Made by a program: the position numbers and the translations under genes
Origin: CAYVSF01 sp046482855
GTDB lineage: Bacteria > Bacteroidota > Bacteroidia > Bacteroidales > UBA12077
Assembly: GCA_046482855.1 (NCBI GenBank)
Contig: JAWOEH010000094.1
Span: 1 to 14,100, forward strand
Direction: 5' to 3'
Length of the DNA: 14,100 nucleotides
Notes under the pieces: generated by a model
The model's input: only the letters and a program-made list of their open reading frames with translations
Told to the model about the DNA's origin: nothing
Databases searched by the model: none
In this document: piece after piece, positions 6,802 through 13,814 of the stretch
Position numbering within the stretch: the first letter of the stretch is position 1
Layout: each line of letters starts with the position of its first letter

Positions 6802-9426
6802 ATGACGAAAAATACAGCCCACTCTTCCAGCGTTTCAAAGCTTCTCGATACCTATCAAGTGAACTCTGACAAGGGACTCTCCGGAGCTGAAGCCAAGAAG
6901 CGATTAAAAAGCATAGGTCCTAACCGGTTAACAGAAGAGAAAAAGAAGAGTCCTCTTCAACTTTTTTTAGAACAGTTTAAGAGTACTATTATCTACCTGC
7001 TTTTAGGAGCCGCAGTGATCTCATGGGCTATGGGGGAGATTCCCGAGGCAATTGCCATTTCGGTAGTGATCCTGCTCAATACCATTATCGGTTTTTTTAT
7101 GGAGTATCAGGCACAAAATTCCATGGAACTCCTGAAAGAGATGGATAAGCTTATGGTTTCGGTTGTTCGAGACGGACAGCGGAAAGAGATGGATGCTGAA
7201 AACTTAGTTCCCGGCGACATTATTTTTGTTGAGGAGGGTAACTTGATTCCAGCCGATTGCCGCGTGCTGGAACAGAACGAGCTGAAGGTTAACGAATCGG
7301 CACTCACCGGTGAGTCCTTTCCGGTAAACAAACAAACCGATGCTTTAGCGGAGGATGTTCCTTTGGCCGACAGAACCAATATGGTTTTTAAAGGCACCTC
7401 GGTGAATATGGGTAATGGCAAATGTCTGGTGGTGGCAACGGGCATGGAAACAGGCATTGGAGATATTGCCCAAATGGTTTCGGAGGAGGATAAGGACAAA
7501 ATTCCTCTGAACCGGAAATTGAATAAACTCTCGTCGCAACTGATATGGATTGTGTTAGGACTGGCGGGTGCTTATGCCGTTACGGGCTATTTTACCGGCC
7601 AACAGGTGCTACTTGTTCTTCAAACGGCCATTGCATGGGCTATTGCAGCCATTCCCGAAGGACTGGCCATTGTGGCCACCATTGCCCTGGCGGCCGCCAT
7701 GCAACGACTGGCTCGCGAGAATATTATTGTTAAGCGGCTTGCGGCTGTGGAAACACTCGGGGAGACAACCACCATTCTGACTGATAAAACAGGAACTCTA
7801 ACTGAGAATCAGCTTACTGTGGAGCAACTGCAAACAGCTGAAAAGCCAAGGAAGGCCGGTGAGTTTAACTGGAAAGAGCGTGCCGGGGAAGATCGCTTCT
7901 CAACATTAATACAAGTGGCAGCGCTATGTAATAATGCACACACCGACCACGAAAATCGTTCGCAAGGCGATACGGTTGAAGTCTCACTTATGCACTACAT
8001 CAATACTCTGGAGTCGGGCTTGTTTGATTCCATAAACAGAGACTTTGAAAGGCTGGATGAGGATCCTTTTGATTCGGAAAGCAAATTTATGGCAACGGTT
8101 CATAAGAGTGACCAGGGCCGATTTTATGCTATGAAAGGAGCTGCTGAGCAGGTGCTTGATCGTTGCACCCATGTGCTTACCTTCGAAGGGGTGAAAGAAC
8201 TCAAGGATAGCGAACGCGAGCAATGGCAGGAGCGTGATAATACGCTGAGTGCCGACGGTCTGAAAACGTTAGCTTTTGCCTACAAACAGAGCAAGGAGGA
8301 GCAACTCCTGGAAAAGGCCTATGTTTTTATCGGCTTAATCGGCTTTTTGGATCCCCCGCGGCCCGAAATTAAGGACGCCATTGCCACGTGTCGACAGGCA
8401 GGCATCCGTGTAATCATGGTTACCGGCGACCACCCTGAAACCTCGCGCAACATTGCCCGGCAGGTAGGTATCATCGATAATGGTGAGCCCAATGTTGTTA
8501 CGGGAAGAGATTTGGAAGCGCGTCCCAAAGGGGCTCGTAGCACACTGCATGAGACCTCCGTATTTGCTCGCGTTGATCCGCGGCAAAAACTGGATATTTT
8601 GAATGTGTTTAAAGATGCCGGCGACATTACCGGCATGACCGGCGACGGCATGAATGATGCGCCGGCGCTGAAACGTGCCGATATTGGTATTGCCATGGGA
8701 AAACGCGGTAGCCAGGTGGCTCAGCAGTATGCCGACATGGTATTAAAAGAGGATGACTTTACCTCCATCATTACAGCCATTCGTCAAGGGCGCATTATCT
8801 TCACAAATATCCGCAAGTTTGTTGAGTACCAGTTATCGTATCACCTGAGCGAGATTTTGGTCATTGCCGCCATCAGTTTCTCCGTTTTTACTCTGCCCAT
8901 ATTGCCCTTGCAGTTGCTTTTTCTCAACTTGTTAGTGGATGTGTTTCCTGCATTAGCCCTGAGTTTAAGCCAGGGATTGCCGGGTGTTATGAAGCAACCG
9001 CCCAAAGACCCTAAAGCTCCCATCTTAACGCGTGAAAGCTGGAAGAAAATTACTGCTTACGGCACCATTATGGCCGTATGGGTAATTGGGGCTTACTTTT
9101 TTGGTCTCTTTTATCTTGATCTTTCCAAAGATATCATAAACAACATTACCTTTTTCTCGCTAGCTTTTACACAGTTGTTGCATGTATTTAATATGCGCGA
9201 GGCCAATGAACATCCTTTCCTCAACCAGGTAACCCGAAATAAATACGTATGGCAAGCCATTGCTTTATGTGCTGTTGTGCTATTGGGTGCCTATTTTATT
9301 CCCGGGCTTAATACCTTGTTGTCGTTCCAGCCAATGGGACTGGCTCCCTGGTTGGTTGTCGGGACTACCATCATCGGTGCCATTACTTCCATTCAGGTGT
9401 TAAAGTATTTTAAGCGAATAAAATAG
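6802..9426 (+). CDS. P-type cation-transporting ATPase (P2A, Ca2+-type)
   Basis: From the ATG at 6802 the protein has 874 residues, a normal length. In-frame ATGs at 6724 and 6760 would add 26 or 14 residues with no family resemblance, and none has a clear ribosome site. The order is typical: N-terminal cation-ATPase domain, actuator motif 'LTGES' (TGES 169-172), helix 4 'AAIPEGL' (E286), phosphorylation motif 'DKTGTLT' (D328), nucleotide-binding 'KGAAE' (K445), 'TGDGMNDAPA' (613-622), then the C-terminal helices with 'NLLVDVFPALAL'. By family it moves cations across the inner membrane with an aspartyl-phosphate intermediate. Aligned by eye to SERCA, Ca2+ site II ligands are kept (E286, N709, D713), while site I differs (H681 where SERCA has N768, V712 where it has T799). 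This resembles single-site pumps of the PMR1 type. It stands alone, flanked by two mobile-element copies. Confidence 0.93.
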   Translation: MTKNTAHSSSVSKLLDTYQVNSDKGLSGAEAKKRLKSIGPNRLTEEKKKSPLQLFLEQFKSTIIYLLLGAAVISWAMGEIPEAIAISVVILLNTIIGFFMEYQAQNSMELLKEMDKLMVSVVRDGQRKEMDAENLVPGDIIFVEEGNLIPADCRVLEQNELKVNESALTGESFPVNKQTDALAEDVPLADRTNMVFKGTSVNMGNGKCLVVATGMETGIGDIAQMVSEEDKDKIPLNRKLNKLSSQLIWIVLGLAGAYAVTGYFTGQQVLLVLQTAIAWAIAAIPEGLAIVATIALAAAMQRLARENIIVKRLAAVETLGETTTILTDKTGTLTENQLTVEQLQTAEKPRKAGEFNWKERAGEDRFSTLIQVAALCNNAHTDHENRSQGDTVEVSLMHYINTLESGLFDSINRDFERLDEDPFDSESKFMATVHKSDQGRFYAMKGAAEQVLDRCTHVLTFEGVKELKDSEREQWQERDNTLSADGLKTLAFAYKQSKEEQLLEKAYVFIGLIGFLDPPRPEIKDAIATCRQAGIRVIMVTGDHPETSRNIARQVGIIDNGEPNVVTGRDLEARPKGARSTLHETSVFARVDPRQKLDILNVFKDAGDITGMTGDGMNDAPALKRADIGIAMGKRGSQVAQQYADMVLKEDDFTSIITAIRQGRIIFTNIRKFVEYQLSYHLSEILVIAAISFSVFTLPILPLQLLFLNLLVDVFPALALSLSQGLPGVMKQPPKDPKAPILTRESWKKITAYGTIMAVWVIGAYFFGLFYLDLSKDIINNITFFSLAFTQLLHVFNMREANEHPFLNQVTRNKYVWQAIALCAVVLLGAYFIPGLNTLLSFQPMGLAPWLVVGTTIIGAITSIQVLKYFKRIK

Positions 9427-9484
9427 ATTGGAGAATAGATGGAAACTTCTGGAAAGACGATTTTTCCTTATTGTACGGGGTAAT

Positions 9485-9593
9485 GTTTGTAAGTTGTTTA
9501 CAAGCTAACGATGTACGGTTATGATCTTATAGCGTGATTATTTACTTTTGCTTGTATATTAGCAAGTAGTTGTTAATTGGCTGTTATACAAAC
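9485..9593. repeat. 109-bp imperfect inverted-repeat region
   Basis: The ends GTTTGTA (9485-9491) and TACAAAC (9587-9593) are perfect complements. Inside are smaller hairpins: TTGTAA-GTTGT-TTACAA (9487-9503), and a TACTT..GCT / AGCAAGTA pairing around 9542-9568. AGCTAAC (9503-9509) also pairs with GTTAATTGGCT (9572-9582) if four bases bulge out. No T run follows, so it is not a standard terminator. It fills most of the gap between the ATPase gene and element copy 2. Its role is unknown; see findings. Confidence 0.4.
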
Positions 9594-9606
9594 TTCGAAA
9601 AAGTAA

Positions 9607-9783
9607 ATATTATTCTTGATTGTCCGCTTTTAAGCATAAGTGGCTGTTATTATGCAGAAAATCAATTATTTGCCCCAGACCCTAAAGGGTGTAATTGATT
9701 TTCTTCTCTCCCTTTAGGGTACGGGGCAATAGAAGAAAATCAAGAAATGCATTATGCATAAAAGCGGACATACATATATTATT
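9607..9783. repeat. 8-bp target-site duplication ATATTATT around element copy 2
   Basis: ATATTATT occurs at 9607-9614 directly before the element and at 9776-9783 directly after it, a perfect match with the same length as the duplication around copy 1 but a different sequence. Confidence 0.85.
9615..9775 (+). mobile_element. MITE-like non-autonomous element, copy 2 (161 bp)
   Basis: It has the same ends (CTTGAT...TACAT) and the same terminal inverted repeats as copy 1, at 9621-9639 and 9752-9770, again 18 of 19 paired. This copy is the more symmetric one: CCCTAAAGGG (9680-9689) and CCCTTTAGGG (9710-9719) are perfect complements, and GCCCC / GGGGC just outside them also pair, so the whole element can fold into one long hairpin. 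It lies in the same orientation as copy 1, 21 bases before the start codon of the following gene. It must therefore have moved whatever promoter that gene had about 170 bases upstream, or supplied a new one. Confidence 0.88.
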
Positions 9784-9796
9784 TCTTTATCTGAAA

Positions 9797-10936
9797 ATGA
9801 AAACTTTTTGTTGGACTATTATTTTTCTTTTATTCGATTTTACCATACTTAGCGCACAGGAAACTATTACTAAAACAGTAATCGATGGCGAAACCGGTAA
9901 TTCGGTAGTTAATGCTCATGTTTACATGCTTGATGCTTTAAGAACAGGCACTGTAACTAATAGGGACGGAGTATTTACTTTGAAATCAGTTGCTGACAGT
10001 AGTGTTTTGAAAATAAGTCATATAGCTTATGTTGACTTCATAAAGCCTGTTAGTAAAATGAGTTCTGATACAATTGTGCTTAAAACCAAAAGCAACAACC
10101 TGGAAGAGGTTGTTGTCAGGCCAAGAGGATCCATGCTCACAGGTAGAGCGCTAATAAACAATGTTATCGATTCATTGGAACGCAATCATTATGTTGAACC
10201 GGTAATGTATCAAGTATACGTAAGAGTTTCAGAATTTGAACAGGATTATTCCGAACTGCATGTTTTAAGTGAATATGTGTTCGATGTTTACCAAGATAAG
10301 AGGAGCAAGTCAGAAATTCAAATGCTTAAAACACGTGCCAAACCTTTTTCAAAGGCTGGGAGAAAGTACTTTAAAGATATGAGAATGATATCTGCCATCT
10401 CAATTAACGCTGATAATATTTTCAGATTTCAAGACGATATTTTTAAAAGGAGAAAACTGAAGCATTTTGAATTTTCAATTCATTCTGATCAAACCAACAG
10501 GAGTGATGATTTGATAGCGCTGCATTGTTTGAATAATCGGGATAACGAAAGATATGTGCTATTTATCGACAAAGAATCATATGCCATAAGCAAAATGGTG
10601 AAATATTATACCGATACCGATGAGGAGTTTCTGGAAATTGGGTTCAAAAAAGTAAATAATAAATGGTATTTGGATTATTCAAACAGAAAGAGACATTCTG
10701 ATTTGTTTAGTAAATGGATGCCGAATTCAAATGCAATTTTTGAAAGAAAGGTGATTTATAATGTTGATGCGAATACCCAATATGATAAAGAGGTCTTTAA
10801 AACAGCATTTGATCTTGTTGCCGAGCCTATAAAACGTCATCTGGGAGATTGGTCTGATGATTTTTGGAAGGACTATAATTTTGTTCCTTTACCAACTTGG
10901 ATTAAAGCTAAGATTGATAAGGAGAACAAAGAATGA
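9797..10936 (+). CDS. secreted protein with carboxypeptidase-regulatory-like domain
   Basis: From the ATG at 9797 the protein has 379 residues. The frame extends 34 codons further upstream, but that part lies mostly inside the mobile element, and 'MKTFCWTIIFLLF' begins a clear signal peptide with a likely cut at 'LSA|Q', so 9797 is the supported start. Residues about 24-100 form a CarboxypepD_reg-like beta-sandwich ('VIDGETGNSVVNAHVYM', 'TNRDGVFTLKSV', 'LKISHIAYVDF', 'NNLEEVVVRP'), the module that precedes TonB-dependent receptors in Bacteroidota. Here no beta-barrel or plug follows. The remaining ~280 residues are hydrophilic and I do not recognise them beyond their likeness to other Bacteroidota hypothetical proteins of this layout. 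Probable location is periplasm or outer membrane. Base composition is much more AT-rich than neighbouring genes. It converges on the App1-like gene, with 11 bases between stops. Confidence 0.8.
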   Translation: MKTFCWTIIFLLFDFTILSAQETITKTVIDGETGNSVVNAHVYMLDALRTGTVTNRDGVFTLKSVADSSVLKISHIAYVDFIKPVSKMSSDTIVLKTKSNNLEEVVVRPRGSMLTGRALINNVIDSLERNHYVEPVMYQVYVRVSEFEQDYSELHVLSEYVFDVYQDKRSKSEIQMLKTRAKPFSKAGRKYFKDMRMISAISINADNIFRFQDDIFKRRKLKHFEFSIHSDQTNRSDDLIALHCLNNRDNERYVLFIDKESYAISKMVKYYTDTDEEFLEIGFKKVNNKWYLDYSNRKRHSDLFSKWMPNSNAIFERKVIYNVDANTQYDKEVFKTAFDLVAEPIKRHLGDWSDDFWKDYNFVPLPTWIKAKIDKENKE

Positions 10937-10947
10937 ATAATGCTGCG

Positions 10948-12123
10948 CTAATTCAATCTTTCTTTAACTCCATCTAGGATTGGGTTCTCTTGCTCATCTT
11001 CAACAGCTTTCTCCTGGATTGCCGGCACCGAGGCTGCATCGATAAAACCCTTTTTAACTGCATGACGGGCTGCTTCGGCCGTATCGTTGATTAACAACAT
11101 GGGCACGCCCAGTTCGGCCATGGTTTTAGCTATTTCCATGTGTTTTTTCTTTTTTCTGCCTTTGTCTACGCTACGAATATAAACCGCTTTAATCCGGTTG
11201 GGGTATTTTTTTACTGCTTCCAGGTAGATCTCCGGATCCCGTTGGCCACTGTCGCCAATAAGAATAAAGGAGAGTTTGTTGAAGAAGGTAAAGAGGCGAC
11301 CGATTTTTTGCAGTTTGTGCATATGTGTACCGCCACCCGATTTCCAGAATTTGTAGATGCTGTGTTGTAGCTCTTGCAACAGCAACGGGCCTTCGGGAAT
11401 GGTATGGTAGGCAAAAAAGTCCTTCAGCAAATCGTACAGGTTCCATTCGCTGCTTGATACGTAAAAAAGGGGGTTGCTGCTCTCTTTTGCCTGTCGTCCC
11501 TTTTGCAGGGCCCGGTAAAAGGCAGCCACTCCCTCGAAGGGCACACGTGTGTGTGCATTCCGAAAGAGCATCAAACGGAGCTTCTTAAGCGCATTGGTAG
11601 CATGCGATACCATCACTGTGTCATCGATATCAGATATTACGCCGAGGGCTGTTAATTCCGGTACCATTACTACCTTGCCTGTGGCCTCGGTTTGGGGCTG
11701 CTCTTCCACAATCCTGTCGAGTAACCGGAAATGTGCCGTCTCAAAATGCAACTCCGAAATTTCTCCGTTTGTCAGGGAGAACTGACACTGAAAAATTCCC
11801 AATTCATTGGTCTCCACATGCTGTTTATGGTTCCGAAAAGTGACCTCTACGCGTGCGCCGCCAATTTCATCACTTGCATATCGCTTCAACATGGAAAGCA
11901 TATTGGTGGCAAGAGATTGATTCTCGTGTGGTTTATGCAGTCCTTTGTCTTCCATTACGCTTCCGTTAATGAAAACCTCCCGGCCATTGCTAAAGCCCAT
12001 ATAGGGCACAATAACGGGTACTCCCAGCCAGCCCATCCGGTGCTTAACCCATAGGCGTATACGTTTAAACGGGCTGCGAACTTTGCGCAATATGTAGCGA
12101 AATGTTTTGGTGATTATCGGCAT
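10948..12123 (-). CDS. App1-like phosphatidate phosphatase domain protein (DUF2183)
   Basis: This 391-residue protein has an N-terminal region of unknown role (about 1-155, basic at the start: 'ILRKVRSPFKRIRLW') and a C-terminal App1 catalytic domain of the HAD superfamily. Visible motifs are the DxDxT nucleophile 'DIDDT' (165-169), 'YVSSSEWNLYDLL' (motif II serines near 223-225), conserved lysines in 'HMHKLQKI' (270 and 273) and 'ILIGDSGQRDPEIY' (motif with D291 and D296). Yeast App1 dephosphorylates phosphatidate to diacylglycerol; activity of bacterial members is mostly inferred. There is no signal peptide or membrane helix, so it is likely cytosolic, perhaps membrane-bound through its basic start. 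It is divergent from a lipid kinase of the opposite family reaction, with 72 bases between start codons. Confidence 0.87.
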   Translation of the reverse strand: MPIITKTFRYILRKVRSPFKRIRLWVKHRMGWLGVPVIVPYMGFSNGREVFINGSVMEDKGLHKPHENQSLATNMLSMLKRYASDEIGGARVEVTFRNHKQHVETNELGIFQCQFSLTNGEISELHFETAHFRLLDRIVEEQPQTEATGKVVMVPELTALGVISDIDDTVMVSHATNALKKLRLMLFRNAHTRVPFEGVAAFYRALQKGRQAKESSNPLFYVSSSEWNLYDLLKDFFAYHTIPEGPLLLQELQHSIYKFWKSGGGTHMHKLQKIGRLFTFFNKLSFILIGDSGQRDPEIYLEAVKKYPNRIKAVYIRSVDKGRKKKKHMEIAKTMAELGVPMLLINDTAEAARHAVKKGFIDAASVPAIQEKAVEDEQENPILDGVKERLN

Positions 12124-12195
12124 GTTCTATTGGCTTTTTATATCTTTAAACAGTTCAATTGTACTTTGTTTCAATAAAAGTACCGATTCCTTAAA
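12124..12195. promoter_or_regulatory. shared divergent promoter region
   Basis: These 72 AT-rich bases must hold the 5' signals of both the App1-like and the lipid-kinase genes. TATCTTTA (12141-12148, plus) and TACTTTTA on the minus strand each match the Bacteroidota -7 consensus TAnnTTTG at all fixed positions but the last. No good -33 TTTG element at the usual spacing is visible for either, so the exact promoters are not called. Confidence 0.35.
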
Positions 12196-13125
12196 ATGAT
12201 TCCAATGCAGCTAACCGAAAATACAAAGCTTCTTCTTGTGCTGAATCCCATCTCGGGGAATACTGAATATGACCGATTAAAGGAGATGAGTACGGATTTT
12301 CTTCGGGAGAGACACGTTGACTTTCAGTTGTTTGAAACTACCGGCGACCAGGATGAGAAGAAGATCAGGGAAAAACTTGATGATCTGAATCCCGAGGTGG
12401 TATTAACAGCCGGAGGCGACGGCACGGTAAATATGGTGGCCTCACAACTCCTTAACAGGGAGGTGGTTTTGGGAATTCTTCCAACAGGATCGGCCAATGG
12501 CATGGCTACTGAGTTGGGCATACCTGAGGCTTTAGACCAGGCACTTGATCTGATGGCCCGTGGCGCAACGCGCAAAATTGATTTGCTCCGGGTAGAGGAT
12601 CAATACCTTGCTGTACACCTTTCCGACTTGGGTATGAATGCCCGCATTATCAGGCGTTTTGACGAGGCACGCATACGCGGATTTTATGGCTATGCCCGCC
12701 AGTTTTTTAAAGAGTTTGGCAATCCGCCCACCTTTACTTGCACGGTGTATGCCGACGATGAGCCGCCCAAACGCCACAAAGCGGTAATGGTAGTGCTCCT
12801 TAATACCCATGTATATGGTACGGGGGCTGTAATCAATCCTACAGGCAAAATCGACGACGGGCAATTTGAAATTGTTATCATCAAACCCTACCCCTGGTAT
12901 TACATCTTGCGTATGTTTGTGGCTTTCTTTACCCGTCAGATTCACCGGGTGCGCCATGTACGTACATATAGCTGCAAAAAGGCCAGGGTAGAACTCAATC
13001 CTGCGCAAGAGTTGCAGGTGGATGGCGAACACAAAGGAGAACTCCGGACGCTGAATGCCCAAATCTTACCAAATGCTCTGCATGTGATTTATAATCCGGA
13101 CCACAGACAGGGAATTTTGCAATAA
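12196..13125 (+). CDS. diacylglycerol kinase family lipid kinase (YegS/DagK/LCB5-like)
   Basis: This 309-residue protein has the family's N-terminal nucleotide-binding domain: 'LVLNPISGN' (NPxSG at 17-21), 'TAGGDGTVN' (GGDGT at 73-77) and 'GILPTGSANGMA' (96-104). A C-terminal beta-sandwich domain includes 'GTGAVINPTGKIDDGQFEIV' and the late 'QVDGE'. The usual motif is 'PLGTGND/NxxA'; here it reads 'PTGSANGMA', a common variant in which the asparagine is kept. By family it uses ATP to phosphorylate a lipid such as diacylglycerol, at the cytosolic face of the membrane; sphingoid bases or other lipids are also possible. The start could be 12196 or the in-frame ATG at 12205; neither has a clear ribosome site. 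Its divergent partner is an App1-like phosphatase. Confidence 0.9.
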   Translation: MIPMQLTENTKLLLVLNPISGNTEYDRLKEMSTDFLRERHVDFQLFETTGDQDEKKIREKLDDLNPEVVLTAGGDGTVNMVASQLLNREVVLGILPTGSANGMATELGIPEALDQALDLMARGATRKIDLLRVEDQYLAVHLSDLGMNARIIRRFDEARIRGFYGYARQFFKEFGNPPTFTCTVYADDEPPKRHKAVMVVLLNTHVYGTGAVINPTGKIDDGQFEIVIIKPYPWYYILRMFVAFFTRQIHRVRHVRTYSCKKARVELNPAQELQVDGEHKGELRTLNAQILPNALHVIYNPDHRQGILQ

Positions 13126-13131
13126 TTGAGG

Positions 13132-13286
13132 ATGTTAGCAAACCAGCTTAGCCTTTGGAAAAAGTTCTTCGCTATCCGTTTACTTGAGCTCTTTGGGGAC
13201 TGCTTATCCTTACAGGTTGCCGTGGCAAAGAGGATAAGACGGTTGTGTTTAAGGAGTTCTTGTTGAGATCGTTGGTGGATTTTTAG
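13132..13286 (+). pseudogene. possible frameshifted lipoprotein remnant
   Basis: A frame from ATG 13132 reads 'MLANQLSLWKKFFAIRLLEL', which looks like the charged and hydrophobic start of a signal peptide. Near 13194 the neighbouring frame takes over with 'LWGLLILTGC', a good lipobox ending in cysteine, then 'RGKEDKTVVFKEFLL' and a stop at 13284. One missing base would join the two into a lipoprotein signal peptide. Only about 20 residues follow the cysteine before the stop. It could be chance; no homologue is recognised. Confidence 0.25.
13203..13238. repeat. hairpin-forming inverted repeat
   Basis: CTTATCC (13203-13209) pairs with GGATAAG (13232-13238), and inside it TTGCC (13217-13221) pairs with GGCAA (13224-13228) across a 2-base loop. 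No T run follows, so termination of the lipid-kinase transcript here is possible but not supported. It overlaps the possible lipoprotein remnant. Confidence 0.35.
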
Positions 13287-13338
13287 CGTAAAAACACATT
13301 CTTTTTGGATTCGGTAAGATCGCCTGGTGGCTCGGGCC

Positions 13339-13660
13339 TTATTGCATCAGATCTTTTTGCATCCATATCCTATCAAAGGTTTGTCCCTTTTTGCGACCCC
13401 TTTTTTTGAAGGTACCACAGTGCACAAACTCATTTTTCTCATGAAACCTAAGGCTTTGTTGGTTTTCGGAAGATATGTTGGCCAAAAGAGTGCGGATTTG
13501 GCATTCTGACGTTTGTTTTTCCAATTGAAGCAGGGCTTTTTGTGCCCAAACCCTTTTCGGTATGCTCCGGCGCAATGAAATAGGTGATAATGGCGGCGCT
13601 GTTGAATGTACTGTAGGGATTTAATTCGCGAAGAAAACAAAAGCCATCCGCCCCAAACCT
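13339..13660 (-). pseudogene. truncated, frameshifted GNAT (phosphinothricin-type) acetyltransferase
   Basis: Two minus-strand frames together give the C-terminal two thirds of a GNAT acetyltransferase. The first reads 'GFCFLRELNPYSTFNSAA', 'TYFIAPEHTEKGLGTK' and then runs out of frame; the next frame continues 'ALLQLEKQ', 'LLANISSENQQSLRFHEK', 'FVHCGTFKKRGRKKGQ', 'FDRIWMQKDL' and stops. This matches the acetyl-CoA-binding loop region and the 'N-SLRFHEKxGF' and 'GxFKxxGxKxGxxxDxxWMQ' ends of the phosphinothricin/MnaT-like group. The switch falls at a T5 run (13537-13541), consistent with one extra base. The first ~60 residues are missing: upstream the frame meets a TAG within a few codons. 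The single-base shift alone could be a sequencing error, but the missing N-terminus argues for a real pseudogene. Confidence 0.7.
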
Positions 13661-13676
13661 CCCCTAATTACCGACC

Positions 13677-13698
13677 ATTGCGAACGTAGTGAAGCAAT
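13677..13698. repeat. REP-like ATTGC...GCAAT inverted repeat
   Basis: ATTGC, twelve bases, GCAAT. The text resembles the short dispersed repeats of the type 'attgcga..gaagcaat' seen in many bacterial genomes. Only one copy is visible here, so its repeat status rests on memory of the family, not on this window. Confidence 0.3.
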
Positions 13699-13761
13699 CT
13701 ATTATTTTACCCGGACACCAATGATTATTTATAAATCTGCACTTCTACATTCGGTAACTGT

Positions 13762-13796
13762 TTTGTGACAACGACACGGCTTTTTGCCTACCTTTG
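13762..13796 (+). promoter_or_regulatory. Bacteroidota housekeeping-type promoter for the thioesterase gene
   Basis: TACCTTTG at 13789-13796 is a perfect match to the Bacteroidota -7 element TAnnTTTG. A TTTG at 13762-13765 could serve as the -33 element, with 23 bases between them, slightly longer than the usual 19-21. The ATG lies 18 bases after the -7 element, giving the very short leader common in this phylum. Confidence 0.6.
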
Positions 13797-13814
13797 CGCT
13801 CTAATTTCTTGTTT

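Noticed and set aside
9695..9796. N-terminal extension of the secreted-protein gene through the mobile element
   Set aside because: These 34 codons lie mostly within the repeat and its target duplication, and the signal peptide begins at the ATG at 9797.
13327..13509. Plus-strand 60-codon reading frame
   Set aside because: It is antisense to the GNAT remnant and has no protein-like features of its own.
13347..13640. Minus-strand 97-codon reading frame as an intact small gene
   Set aside because: It is a mix of frames over the frameshifted GNAT remnant; only the combination of two other frames gives a recognisable protein.
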